The notes beneath the pieces are model-generated. The model was given only the letters and a program-made list of their open reading frames with translations. It ran no database searches and was not told the DNA's origin. From Drechslerella dactyloides (taxonomy: Eukaryota > Ascomycota > Orbiliomycetes > Orbiliales > Orbiliaceae), in NCBI GenBank assembly GCA_020064725.1, contig JAGTWJ010000010.1:1364001-1428000 (forward strand): a DNA stretch of 64,000 nt. Reading direction: 5' to 3'. Below are positions 23,012-35,117 of this stretch, piece after piece. The position numbers were made by a program, and so were the translations under genes. How positions within the stretch are numbered: position 1 is the stretch's first letter; every line of letters starts with the position of its first letter.

Positions 23012-25355
23012 AGTGATATGGAGTGAAGTGGCGGGTTAGTCCAGATCCGATCGATGCTGGACCCCTTGTATTATACCCAACTTGCAATTGCAAGGCTTAG
23101 AGTCTTTGTATGTATAGTTTTGCGAGATACCAGGAATGAACGGCGACACCACGTTGTCGTAGTACTGACACATAGAAGAGAATTTGTGCAACCTAGGCTT
23201 CTGTCCAGATTTGGCGGTTTTGTGCAACCTGTTGGGATGTCGTTTGGCAAGACCCGGAATTGGTCGCCTGCAGATTCGCGAAGCTTCCAGTTGGGAGTCA
23301 GTCTCAAGCCGTATTTCCGCCACGTCTTGACACTGTAATTCGGAGGGACAATGAATCGCAACGGACTCCGGACACGGGGTGACCCGTTTTGTCGGTCGTT
23401 CGAGCTCTTCGCGGTGCGGCATGAGCACGCACATACGAGCACGGGACAGCTCCTGCTGTGCAATTAACTTCGGCCCGAGCAATTTGCTAATTTAATTTGC
23501 AAATTAGCTGAAGTATCACGAGTCGGCCGGCCGCTGCACCGCTGCCTTGGCAGTGCTGTCACTGTGCATCCCCGCCTATGTGCATCTACTCTTGCGTGGG
23601 AATCGACGAAGTTTTGAAAAAGCTTCGTGGCACTGGAATAACCCGAGACGAATCGAAGAAAGGCGGGATCCGGGAAGGGAAGTGAATGTGACGATCAGGC
23701 CCAATCAACGATAGAGACACTATGCATGTGCGGGACAGGACATGGGCATGTGCATGTCGACAGGCTGACAGGCGGTGGCGAACGGCAAACTTGGTGTGGT
23801 TTAATGCTGCTTGCTCTGCCGCGTACGACAAACACTGCCAGTCGTTCACTGAGCCAGCGTGTCGCCGATATGCGGCGAATGATCACATCAATAGATCCGT
23901 CCAATTACGCCATCGTGATGCGATGTGACCGACGTCAGCTGCCCATGTACCCACCCGGCTATGCAGACGGACTGTCTGTGTGCAAATGGAGATGCAGATA
24001 TATCTGTATCTCACTGCATAAGAGGCGGGCTGTCGCTACTGCTCTCTGCATGCTGCTGTTGCCGGGAGGAAGAATAAGCTTAAATTACTCGCTTGGCTGT
24101 GTCACTCGAGCAGGGCGACGTGAGCTCAAGGCAGGATCGACTACGTGGCGACGACTTAGTAGGTGGATGTTAACGTGCCAGCTGAGCCATGGTTTCCATC
24201 GACGTCTTGCATCTTCTACTCGATATGCACGAGCGAGCTCAAACACAAGGTTTGACCGTTTTGGGCACGTGAACGCCGCGTATCGGCACCCAACCTCACT
24301 TCTAGCTGCTCGGATGCGACGGCCGCAGCAGTTGTAAAGCGTCTCCTTTGCCTTATTCCCGGACTCGGATGTCGGATCTCAATGGAATTCTGTTGAATCG
24401 AGCGGGAACTTGGCGTACGGTTTTTGTGTCCATTTGTTTGCGGGCCAGTCGCTATTTTCGGATGCAAGTGGTAACTAGCCCGGACCTTGTCCGTGAGCAG
24501 AGTTATCATATCTGCTAGCTATCCCTGGCAGCGACCATGCGGAGTCCGGTAGCTGTTGCTCAGGTCGGCCTCGAATCCGTCTACAGACACAGGCACGATT
24601 CGTTCCCGAGTTTCACGTCACGTATGTATGGCCCGGCCCATAGTTAGCCTAGTTGATCCCGCCTTCGTATTGCATGGATAGAGTTTTCCCTTTGGTAATG
24701 GCTTTCGATAGCCGTGCCTACCGCTTGATATGATCAGTCAGGCCATTCGACACATCTTGTCACGATAAAGGTGCAAAGATTTCACCCACCGCCTGCCCTC
24801 AATTCCCTCAGATATTCCTGGCCTACCGACAGCTTGGCTCGCCGGCCTATCTCGCTAGCCTTCCAAGGAATCCGGGAAGCGTTGGGAAAAGGAACTCTTC
24901 AATGAAGAAAGAAGAAAGAGAGCAAAGATCGAGATTGCCGGCTTGTATCACGTGTGCGTCTTGTCTCCGCTAATCTGTCGGGCTCATGCACGATAGAGCG
25001 TCTCATTTCACGTCGTGCGCCTTGAGTGCTCCGTGTAAAGCCGTGGCCGCATTTCGTCGGTGTCTAGCTCGAGCACCAGCAGCTAGTTAGCTCCAACCGT
25101 GATATCAAATTCACCCGGTCGGTTTCTCACGCTTCTGGGCAAACCACCAGCGGGCTTGGAGAAGTCTCAGGCGGTTGGCAGGCAGATAGGCATCGGCCAG
25201 TTAGAACGCTCGATTCCGGGCCCAGAGGAGCACCCCCTGTCCGCTCGCTGGGTCGGCCGCAAGGGCAAGCAGGACAAAGTTGCATGAACAAGCTCTGCGC
25301 AGCTGCGGCTTCCAAGAGATAAAATTTTCATAGCTGCAGAGGATATTGAGCGTGG
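23012..25355. other. Intergenic region, no convincing gene
   Basis: Open frames such as 23726-24337 show no domain resemblance. A small perfect inverted repeat (8-base arms GCTAATTT/AAATTAGC, 7-base loop) lies at 23486-23508. It sits about 475 bases past the aminopeptidase stop and is probably not its terminator. Confidence 0.5.
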
Positions 25356-26513
25356 TTGCCTTCTCTTCTCTTAGCATTCTCCCACATCATCATCATTATC
25401 ATCTTCTTCTTCTCCCTCCTCATACGTCTTCTTCGGAATCTGCAGCTTCGACAGTGCTGGTGGAACATTAGCGTTCGGGTGTTCGGTGTCATTGCGAGAT
25501 CGAGTCTAGTTGGTTGGCAGAGAGTCGGTCTGTCTTGCCTGTGCTCCCTTGCTCGCTGCCTTCCCAGCCAGCCAATCTCCGTCAGTCCTTCCAGCCAGCC
25601 CAGCCAACCCAGCCAACCGGGGCCCGCCATCGTATCAACGCCATCAATCGTCACCATCACCTGCGGTCACCACCCTTCGTCCGCCTCAAAACGACACATC
25701 GCCATCCGCCGCTCGCAGTCGCAGGCCCTCATCCTCGCCGCCGGTGGATCCATCATCGCCATTCCCGCTATACTCCCGATCACAAACCCCCGTGGAGACC
25801 AGTCCTGGACCCTCCTCCGAGCGACAGTCGCAGCAACACCATCGCAGGCAAACGCTCTGGCCGAACGCAGGATCATCCTTCTCGAAAAGGACCAGCTGCA
25901 GTATAGCCTCAACCTTCCGTTTCCAAGTTGGAGTCGATAATCTTTCCTCCCAGTTATACTCGGCCTCTCTCCATACTCACCAGGACTGGTTCAGTTTCTC
26001 AGTCACGGTTTCTGCTTTTCCTCAGCGCCCTTTTCGAGCCACCCTAACTCGACCTCCGGTGGTTATACTGTAGATACTCACATTCCCTGCAAACCAAGCT
26101 GACTGAACCACTGGAGGATCCCACTCTCGCTTTGCTTGAATCAAGCCCAAGGTTGATTGCGTACTTCCGATCAGGTGATCAAAGATTAATCCATCAGGAG
26201 ATACCAACATTCCAGCTGGACATCTGCCTTACCTCCGAAGACCAGCGGCAAATCAAAAGCTTGGTTCCACGTTTTCTCAGGCGGTTTCTCAGCAAGTGCT
26301 CACCGGCCTTCGGGACCCCTGTCGCGTGCTCGCTCTAAGCCTACATTCCTATCGGTACCGATTTAATCCGCGCCGACGCCACACCAGGAGGAATCCCGCT
26401 CACGAGGACAAAACCCTCCCTCTTATCATCTAACCCGTTAACAAGACTGTTCCTCATATCTGCCAAAGGATAGCCTCACGATACACCGTATACATAAATA
26501 TATCGCCTGAAGC
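25356..26513 (+). other. Long pyrimidine-rich leader/promoter of the PPZ-type phosphatase
   Basis: About 1.1 kb upstream of the phosphatase ATG is rich in C/T and CAN repeats (for example a CATCATCATCATTATC run near 25386). Several overlapping frames (25356-25940, 25510-26073) exist but encode Ser/Pro/Arg-rich sequence without domains. I read this as promoter plus a long 5' untranslated leader. A small separate gene cannot be excluded. Confidence 0.4.
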
Positions 26514-28376
26514 ATGGGAAACGCGCCGTCTAAGAAGGCTGGCTCGAATGGATTGCTGCCTAACTCTTCCTCAGCCTCGCTAGGAAAAGACTCCGGTGAC
26601 TGGGACACTGGGGAGAATACTTCTAGCTCTAAGGGACTGCGGGGCTCTATCAGGTCGAAGATTTCAGGAAAGGATAAAGATCGAGATAATCACGCATCAG
26701 CCACCCCGAGCACCGGTGCTGCCCAACCGCTCGATAAATCCGATAGCGCTTCCATCAAGTCTGCCCGGTCTCAGCGCTCGGCCTCCAATCCAACCAACCA
26801 TGCTGCTCCGGTCTCACCCCAAACCGCGAACCCCACCGGCGAAAAATCCACTCCTCCTACATCGCCGACGGACGATTCAACATTAGGTCCGACGTCACCG
26901 ATAGGCGAAGGTGACAGAGTACCGTCTCCTCCTCCGTCACCGTCACAAAGTCGGTCGTTGGGCAAAGGACACCATGCACTCGATGAACAAACCGGGGAAG
27001 TTGACCAGGTCTCAGACAAACCAGCCGGTCAAGCCGGCCCACATACTGCTACAGATACTTCAACCCTGACGCCGAAAGAACCCATTCTCATTAGACCCAC
27101 CGGATCCAGTCTTCCTGTAAATTCTGGTAAAGAAACCTTGGAGGAAAGTCCGGGAGGCCACTCCCAGTTTGGAATGTCTGCCCTGAACGCTCTGGACCTT
27201 GATGAAATGATTACTCGGCTCCTGGATGCCGGATATGCTGGCAAGGTCACCAAAACCGTTTGCCTTAAGAACGCAGAAATCACCGCCATATGCTCCGCTG
27301 CTCGAGAGGTCTTCCTGGGGCAGCCGTCCCTCATCGAACTCAAGGCTCCCGTAAAGATTGTGGGTGACGTACATGGTCAATACACTGATTTACTGCGGAT
27401 GTTTGAAATGTGCGGATTTCCACCTAGCGCAAACTTCCTGTTTCTGGGCGACTATGTAGATCGGGGCAAGCAGAGCTTGGAGACTATTCTACTGTTGATG
27501 TGCTATAAACTAAAATATCCGGAGAACTTCTTCCTTCTGAGAGGAAACCATGAATGTGCTAATGTCACCAGAGGTGAGCCCCCCTTCAATTCCATTCCCC
27601 ACTACGTTTTACCCAAACTAACATTATAATTTCTTTTTTCTAGTATATGGGTTCTACGATGAGTGCAAACGTCGTTGCAATGTCAAGATCTGGAAGACAT
27701 TTGTCGACACATTTAACACTCTTCCAATTGCCGCTATTGTTGCTGGCAAGATATTCTGTGTTCACGGCGGGCTCTCACCTTCGCTTTCCCATATGGACGA
27801 CATTCGCAACATTCAACGCCCTACTGATGTTCCTGACTATGGATTGCTTAACGATCTCCTATGGTCCGATCCCGCTGATATGCAGAATGACTGGGAAGAA
27901 AACGAACGGGGCGTTAGCTACTGCTTCGGCAAGAAAGTCATCCTTGAGTTCCTACAGCGGCACGATTTCGATTTAGTCTGTAGGGCACACATGGTTGTCG
28001 AAGATGGATACGAATTCTTCAACGACAGAACCCTAGTGACCGTATTCTCTGCACCCAACGTAAGCCCGTTTTTCTTGCCCAATTCAACAGCCGCAGAAAC
28101 ATGTAAAATGCTGACTACCCAAATTTAGTACTGCGGCGAATTCGACAACTGGGGTGCCGTAATGTCTGTTTCCTCAGAGCTCCTCTGCAGCTTCGAACTG
28201 ATCAAACCACTCGACTCCGCCGCCTTGAAGAGCCACATCAAGAAGGGCCGAAATAAGAGGAATTCCCTCTACCCTCAGTCTCCGGTATGTTATCCCCTAT
28301 CCAATCCGAAATTTAAAGCACGGGCAGGAGCTAACTTAATATACAGCCGGTCACCAGAGGTCCGCAATCATACTAG
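26514..28376 (+). CDS. PPZ-type Ser/Thr protein phosphatase
   Basis: Four exons (26514-27573, 27644-28059, 28129-28284, 28347-28376) encode 553 residues. The N-terminal 220 residues are Ser/Pro/Thr-rich and disordered and begin MGNAPSKK, a good N-myristoylation signal, so membrane attachment is likely. The catalytic domain starts near residue 228 (LDLDEMITRLL) and has all PPP signatures: GDVHGQY (about 284), GDYVDRG (312), RGNHE (343-347) and, after the first intron, CVHGGLSP and RAHMVVEDGYEF. Family members in fungi act in salt tolerance, potassium homeostasis and cell integrity, and are inhibited by Hal3-like subunits. The variable N-tail and myristoylation site separate it from PP1, which lacks both. 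The last exon codes only nine residues (PVTRGPQSY). If that intron were retained, the protein would continue with a different tail. Confidence 0.9.
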
Positions 28377-30004
28377 GTTGTATGCTTTGCCACTGTTCCC
28401 CGCCTGCTTCCATACGCTCTTGCTTTCTGTATTTTCTGCAGCATCTTTCTTCACTTCGTGCTCTCTTAACCACAAACCCACTATTGAAAGATCTTCATGA
28501 CGTAAATGAACCATGTACGAAATGAAGTCTCGACTCTCTTCGCATTCGAATCCCTCCTCCATCTCGAGATTCCTACCTCCAATCTCGCTTTCGACGGCAT
28601 TTTTCGTCGTTTTCCGCTTTTATCCTTTTTTGCAAGAATCGTCTCGTCTCACTACACTAACCTTCCTTTGCTCTCCGCTTAATTCCGATTTCCCCAACAA
28701 GGTATATATGATTGCCGCTGTATGTTTCTTATTCTCTCCCTTCTGGTTAAAACGGAATACATCGCCTTCTTAAACCTTTGCCTATGCGTCGGCGCTATTA
28801 ATCCGACGCCGACTCTGTATATCGCGGATTTTCGGTTTGTTTCTTCTCATTCCTTTCCGTTACTCTGCTTTCCACAAATGCTCGTATTCGAAACTTCTGA
28901 TTGTGTCGTTTATATCATCCTTTCTTACTTGTGGATTTTCGTACTAGCATGGTCTTTTCTCGTATCTGCTTTTTGTGCTCTTCATTTTTCCTCCCTGGTT
29001 GTATTTCGTCGGGTGGTAAAACGTGTACGGATGGTGGTGAATGTTCACTTGTTCCTCTCTTCTGTGTTTCTTTCGAATTCCCGGGAGCCGGCGATATGGG
29101 CTTGCGTACAATATACTTTACTTCTCTTCTCCGCCTTGTGTTAACGTTTACCCCTTCGAACTCTTCTTCCTCCGAGTCCTTTATTGTCCAGTTGATACGG
29201 CTCTAGCAATACAGGAATGCAGTGATATCTTTTCGGTTTTCTTCTTGATAAATATTAGAATTGAATGCAATTATCTGCATGCTGCGTCTCGTTTGTCTTA
29301 GAAGGCGCCCAGTAGAAACGCATTGGCATGAATCATGATTAGTGAGATCAAGAGCCCGGCGTAACACCGGGGGCAGGCATTCGAAGCAAAGAGCTCAGTG
29401 TAACTTTAGATTGTGTGCTAGCTCAAGTCGAAAGTATATTATGCATCATTTCTACTATCCAAAACTGAATAATTGATAGGAACCAACCCGGGCTTCTCAG
29501 CCATCAACGATATTAAGGTCATCAACAAACAGGAATCGATTAATCTATACCCTTGGAGCAAGTGATGAGCAACGGGGAAAAGGGGGAGATCTCAAGATCT
29601 TAAGATGGCGAAGGAAACAAGACAGAGACTCGATTGCCAGGGATCACCATCCCAATGAACGAAGACAACGGACCAAAGAGCGGTCGGCCGAACAGCAAAA
29701 TCAGCCCAGCAAGCACGATGTGCCCTAACGATAGACAAGACAATTGCACTCTGAATAATCGTCTCTCACTTCAACTTATCCTCTCCTTTCCTCATGAGTA
29801 TACTGGAGTTCAGAACAAGGATACCGGAAGTTGGGAGAACAGAAAGGCTGCAAAGAGCGAAAAAGAGGGGCAATAATTTCAAGGGTAAAGTCGGCGTCCA
29901 TACAAATTTACGTATACAGTTGCTTGATCAGTGAATCGTATCATCCAGTGGGGTTTTTCTAGCAGTAGACTTCACTGCCATTTGACTTCCAAGCTTATAG
30001 GGCG
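28377..30004. other. Intergenic region between convergent genes
   Basis: The stretch 28540-29200 is T-rich with several hydrophobic-looking frames (for example 28722-29144) that reflect the base composition rather than a gene. The first part is probably the long 3' untranslated region of the phosphatase. No domain is recognised between 29300 and 30004. Confidence 0.45.
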
Positions 30005-31510
30005 TCAGAGCGTCTCATGGCTAGCGGAGGGGGAGTTGCTATAGGAGGGAGGGTTGCTATAGGCGGGAGGCTGGTCAGATTCGCTCTCCTGCCGACTGTT
30101 CAAACTTTCGTTCAGACTGCTGGGCCCAAACTTCGGTGTCTCGCAGCCACAAGCTACGGAATAGCGGTCTACGCTAAATCCGTCGTCACCATGCTTGCTG
30201 CTTACGATGATGTCGTTTTCTAACAAGCAAACGGATAGCTGCTGTCAGCATACAAATCGTCACGCTCGAGCTTTAATCGTGCATCCAGTGATCTTCGCAA
30301 TTTGCTTCTTTTGGTGGTGGCGGGAGCAGACGGATTCTGGGAGCAGAAATGCTCTATAGCTGTATAGCTATTGAAGAGGGTTAGACTTACCATACGGCCA
30401 ATCGTAATGATGCACGATAACGTGCTTCTTGTATTCCAACTCAGGCGCCGGACCCGTCCTGATAGCGCTGTAAACGACGCTCTTTAGGTCAAGACTCCTC
30501 ATCACATCCCTCCTCGTACATTTTTCCAGAATCTGTTTTTTAATCGCTGACCAACGGTCGACTGCATCTTCTATGTCTTCGAGCACGTCTAGTTTGTCAT
30601 CAGGGGCTTCGGACTTGATCCCGACGTCCTCGAGGTAAATATTCCGCATGGAGCATTTATGCCTGCCGATAAAGTGCAGCAGGTTCTCGAGGCCCTGGTC
30701 ACTGATATACGTTCTTCCAGACTTGCCGATGATGCGGAGTTCGCGTAGGTGAGGAAACACAGGCCTTTCATACAGGCTCTCTTTCGGAGTCCGCTCCACC
30801 GGTCCCGGTGGCCATGGTTCAGATGACGTAGCTTGCCTCTCTACATATGTGGCAATAGCGAGGTCCCATAGACCAAAGAATGTGTCGAGGCCATTGTACG
30901 GTTCATCGATCCTTGATTGGCCGTGGCAGTGGATCGTGATGCTCTGTAGTCCGCGAAGCTTGAGCACGCCGGTTGCAAATTGCGTATGTATCTCGACAGC
31001 ATTCTTGGGATCGACATCTCCGCTGGTGCAGGAGGCCTCGATGACCAACGTGCGGATGTAGTCATTGAAGACTTTAGGGAAGTGAAGGAAGTAGTTGGAC
31101 CGGTGTAGGTTCCTCAGGTTATCGAAGGCATGTGCGGGCAACAATTCAAAGCCGGGGCGGGCGTTGCGCGGGATGCGTCTTGCGGTATACGGCTTGCGTG
31201 GGTCGAAGCCTCTGGGAAAGTAGCCGCTTGTGATGCGGAATTTGTTCAGGTAGGCGTACATAATAGTGGCGTTCCAAGTCCGGTTGACCAGTCGGCACCT
31301 GAGGATGAACCTCCGATTGGTTTCATCGTCGAGCCAGCAGCCAATAGCGGCGTCCATGCTCAGATTCCGGATCACCAGGTCGAGAATCTCGTTAGGGATT
31401 CGGGCGAAACCGGGACCGTTAACCCTGACGCGGGGGCCCTCAGGGACTCTCGGGAGGCGATGGTGGTTCGAACCCCGGGGCCCGGGTGGCCTGCGCCAGT
31501 ATGTAGACAT
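30005..31510 (-). CDS. F-box-like protein with tandem PPxY motifs in the last exon
   Basis: Exon 1 (31510-30391) starts with an Arg/Pro-rich tail followed by an F-box-like segment (FARIPNEILDLVIRNLS, about 35-51). A region of roughly 300 residues with no clear repeats follows. F-box proteins usually link a substrate to Skp1-cullin ubiquitin ligases. A GTAAGT donor at 30390 and a TTGTTAG acceptor at 30220 join it in frame to exon 30219-30005, giving 444 residues. Without splicing the protein stops after six more residues. The added 71 residues are Ser-rich and include QPPAY and NPPSY, two PPxY motifs five residues apart, the classical ligand of WW domains such as those of Rsp5/Nedd4 ligases. 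The intron is long for this window (171 bases), which is the main doubt about the second exon. The target of the protein is unknown. Confidence 0.7.
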
Positions 31511-32738
31511 TTGTGCGTGTTCAAGCCTGGAAAAGGATCGCTTGTTCGGTTTGTGATATGTAAATACTCGGAACTTTAGGGAGGGCCGGTTGAATGTGGA
31601 TATTATCAGGAGGCCCGTGATATCGGGGAAAACAGTGAAGTCGGTCGTGTGATCGTGGTAATGAAGAGCTGTTGGTATTTGGATTAAGGGAGAGAATTTA
31701 GAATTTAGAACTTGAGATATGACATATACTCAGATAGAATCCGTAGACAAGGTCGGTTTAATCGAAGGGAAGAGAGAGCCGGATCTGAAGGAGCTCAGGG
31801 AGGGTGTGAGACCAACGGCCATGTGGTACTTTCAAATTTCAGGTAGAGGTGTCCGAATGCGCGGGATTTGATGCGAGGTGTCTTAATATATATACACACG
31901 TACATACTAACGGTGTATATCATACTCGTGGCCACGTGGATCAATAGCGCGCACTCGACGATCCATATCTGTATAGAATCCGGCTCGAAGACACAATGTC
32001 CCCAGGTAACCGGGATGCCCACGCCTATCTACCCCGATTGACATGATACCAAGTCCAAAGCGTGCGCACTGCCGCCTGGTGGATGTACAATATTTTTCGT
32101 ATCCTGGATTCTTCCTCCATACATACGCAGATGTAATATTGATGCATCTTTCCGGACCGTTGTCTCCTCGGAGACGTCTAGGGAGTTGCAACACAGCAAT
32201 CGAAAATGCAACATCGCGATATCGATCCCCGAGACCAATAGCATTAGCCGTCGGAAGACCTCCGCTTCCTGCTTAAAATTTCGATACATATTCTCAATCA
32301 TCGTATTGTAGATGTAAACTATAGTCTATAAAATAGCACATGACACACTCAAATATTGAAGTTCGATCATTCTCGTAGACTAGAGTCAGCAGATATGGTA
32401 TCGTGTGCTAACGTTCAGTCATTTAGTCTGATATTATGACGGCAACCATGCGTAGCAAAAGCCCAAGTTGACCGGATATTCATATATGGTCCAATGGCGA
32501 ACAGGCGTTAGTACAGGAACATTTACTTGCACAATGACTCCTACCAAACAATAAAAAAGGAAAAGAAACAAGAAAAAGACCTCCCAGTAGCATCTCCAAA
32601 TCCTCCCAGACCAGCGTAAGAAAGAAAAATAAGACCCGAATGTGCCAAACTTCCGTCACAACAGGTCAGTAAGAATCTCCTCAGACTTTCTCATGCAAGT
32701 CCATCAGAATTTCCCGAAACATCCGGTCCCTTTGAATA
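31511..32738. other. Intergenic region, no convincing gene
   Basis: The region contains the promoter of the minus-strand F-box gene (nearest 31511) and probably the 3' flank of the next minus-strand gene. Only short frames without family resemblance are seen. An AT-rich patch with TATATATA lies near 31887. Confidence 0.45.
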
Positions 32739-33926
32739 TCAGGCAGAAGCCAGTGACCAACCAAAAACTTCGTTCACCGGGGACTGGACCCAAAATGCAA
32801 ACACGACAGCTACCCAGATAATAGCTCTCCAAGCCCATGCTGCGACAAGAACCATCACCGCACTGATACCGCATGCCGCCATGATAAGCCCCCTCAAGAT
32901 CCTATCACCTCGCCGCCACAAGATGTTGGCCTCAAGTATCATCACAACAGTAACAATGATAGCCTCGACTACGTATATAGCGCCTAAATTAACACTCTCC
33001 TGGCCATACAACTCGACGACTCGATCAACAGCATCGGTAGATGGGAGCGACCACCGCGCCGCATCGGAGCTGGAAAGCATCCCGCTGATCGCGTATAGTG
33101 CTTGGAATGCGTTGGATAGAGCCCGGAGAATGAAACCGAAACTGAAGAAGGTCTGTAGGGCGTAGAAGATAGCGACGAAAACGGATACCGACTTCGTAGT
33201 ACGTGAGGGGTATTGGATCCGGATGATATAAAGACCGATCAAGAGGACGGTCAAGAGAAGAATACACAGGCTTGATTCCGCCCGGTATTCCGCGTTGGCG
33301 ACAGGGACGCCTATAGCTATCGGAAGGGGGCTGGCGGTCGCAGGAATATGGGGACGCCATAGGTGAAGCGCAGTTGTTGTTTCGGTTTCCGAAGCGGTTT
33401 CGGTAACCACATTGGAAGGAAGGATAGAAGAAGACGCAAGTGTCATGGCAGACTCTGCCAAATCGCTATCAAAGTTAGAGGTGCTAGAATAGTTTGCGGG
33501 ACCGCTTAGACCGGACAGTCCAAGCGATGTGTGTGTAGAAAACAGGATATTTGGTACAGAGACGTTTATGCGGGGAAGCGCGATGATGTCGGCAGTGAAG
33601 CTAGGTATGAGGTAGAGGTCACGGGCCGAAGCAGTAGCAAAGAGACCCGATTCAACAATACAAGCGTCGGGAGTATTATAGGAGGTTGGTTCGACTGCCG
33701 TGAGGGCTATAGATGCTGCTGGTATCTGAGCCATCACGAAATGGTTAGAGTAGGGTGTTCTCACTTCATATTCAGGATTAGATATACTAGCTGGGACACG
33801 TACAAAATAGCTAACGGTCGTCGGCGGAAGAGTCAAAGTTCTGGGCTGAGGATACCGCGCGATTTCGTTCTCATTCGAGTCAAAGAGAAGGTGAAGAGTC
33901 GTTATCGATTGTAGCAGAGACTCCAT
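32739..33926 (-). CDS. Multi-span membrane protein, unknown function
   Basis: This intronless frame codes 395 residues. The first 215 are soluble, Ser/Thr-rich and carry two N-glycosylation sequons (NVS, NYS), fitting a lumenal or extracellular side, although no typical signal peptide is present. About five hydrophobic helices follow: SLCILLLTVLLIGLYII (about 220), VFVAIFYALQTFFSFGFIL (250), AIYVVEAIIVTVVMILEANIL (325), GLIMAACGISAVMVLVAAWAW (353) and IIWVAVVFAFWV (374). The layout, an exposed N-part and a helical C-part, is common among uncharacterised fungal integral membrane proteins. I recognise no specific family. The start at 33926 is the first ATG in frame; a further upstream exon supplying a signal peptide is possible. 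Confidence 0.65.
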   Translation of the reverse strand: MESLLQSITTLHLLFDSNENEIARYPQPRTLTLPPTTVSYFVRVPASISNPEYEVRTPYSNHFVMAQIPAASIALTAVEPTSYNTPDACIVESGLFATASARDLYLIPSFTADIIALPRINVSVPNILFSTHTSLGLSGLSGPANYSSTSNFDSDLAESAMTLASSSILPSNVVTETASETETTTALHLWRPHIPATASPLPIAIGVPVANAEYRAESSLCILLLTVLLIGLYIIRIQYPSRTTKSVSVFVAIFYALQTFFSFGFILRALSNAFQALYAISGMLSSSDAARWSLPSTDAVDRVVELYGQESVNLGAIYVVEAIIVTVVMILEANILWRRGDRILRGLIMAACGISAVMVLVAAWAWRAIIWVAVVFAFWVQSPVNEVFGWSLASA

Positions 33927-35117
33927 TGTGGCGTAGTCTATATCGGATGATTGAGAACACTATTCTAAAATGATGGTTATTACAACGCCCCCGGGCCCCA
34001 CCACCGCAGTGACGGGACTGAGTGTCGCCTCAGAAATATCGCAATCACTTACAGATATCAATTATTGCCGAATGCTCGCATCCGATCTTGTCTCTTCCGA
34101 TGTATTGCTAGTCGTGAAGGAGAATTCCGAGTAGGCAAATATAAAGGACCGGAAGAAAGATGACAAGATACGCTTGCCAGGGCCACTGAGGATAAAGCGG
34201 AGGAATATGCGTTTGCGGAGGTCACGTCTGTTCATGATTGCGAGTTGCTTGGGAGGTGTTTCTCGGGATCTTCGATGGAGGTTTGTGGGAAGATAGCGGC
34301 GCAGATGAGTATCAATAACACTACTAGGTAAATATACGTGACTAGAGGTGTTAATTGCAGTGGTGATCGTGCACAGCAGGATTGATGGCTAGATTGATAC
34401 GGACTGGAGGGTCAATTTGAGAGACAACGGTGATGATTGGGTAGACAAGAGGGAGGAAGCCAGAATGCATGAGGGGGATACCTTATAAGTGTCCTTTCTG
34501 ATCTGCCAGCTGGACTCTCCTTTATTATGAACAAGTTTTAGATGGGCAAGATTGCGACCCATGTTTCATCAGCGTATCAATCCGATATACAATTCTCTGA
34601 TGCTCAAGTGATTCTAGCGTATATCTATCGTTCTCATACAATATGGATATCTCCAGGAGCAAGCATTCTGCTAGACCCCGGTAATTACCACGCTGTTGTA
34701 TTTTCGAGAGTCGCGCGTTGTTTGCTGGTAGCGTGCAGTCGAATTAGACTACCTATTAACCGAGGATGCCAGGTGCTGCTGTGCCATCTCGAGGATGTAT
34801 ACGTCTGGACTCTTTGGCGTCGAGTGTGAATTTACATGGTATATGGAGTGTATGTACAATGATCTGCTGTAGAGCAGGAAACTATATACAAGTGTAGAAT
34901 ACTATGATACAATGATGGAATGGAGAGCCCCTCCACAGACTCTAGGACTCTACTCCAGATTGACGTTCACCACAATCCCCTATTTTCAACGCTCCTGGAA
35001 ACTTCCCTTGCTGCTCTGCCCGTTGTTCTTTGACACCAATAAGCCGCTCTGCTTTATGCTGCTTCTTCTTGATTCCAACGTCTTCACAGTCCCTCCATTG
35101 TTTCCCTAAACCATCTC
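33927..35117. other. Intergenic region, no convincing gene
   Basis: Upstream of the membrane-protein gene there is a minus-strand TTTATATTTGCC-type AT-rich box near 34135-34150. Frames at 34542-34829 and 34912-35109 have no domain features. The last bases are the 3' flank of the minus-strand aspartyl-tRNA synthetase gene. Confidence 0.45.

Noticed and set aside
25510..26073. 187-residue Ser/Pro-rich frame upstream of the PPZ-type phosphatase
   Set aside because: Composition is typical of a CT-rich leader. Overlapping frames are equally open and none has a domain or a clear splice connection.
28722..29144. Hydrophobic frame that looks like a membrane protein
   Set aside because: It lies in a T-rich 3' untranslated stretch; Phe/Leu/Ser-rich translation is expected from the base composition, and other frames look alike.
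31455..31475. tRNA B-box-like sequence GGTTCGAACCCC
   Set aside because: It lies in the coding exon of the F-box-like gene and no matching A box, acceptor stem or cloverleaf can be formed around it.
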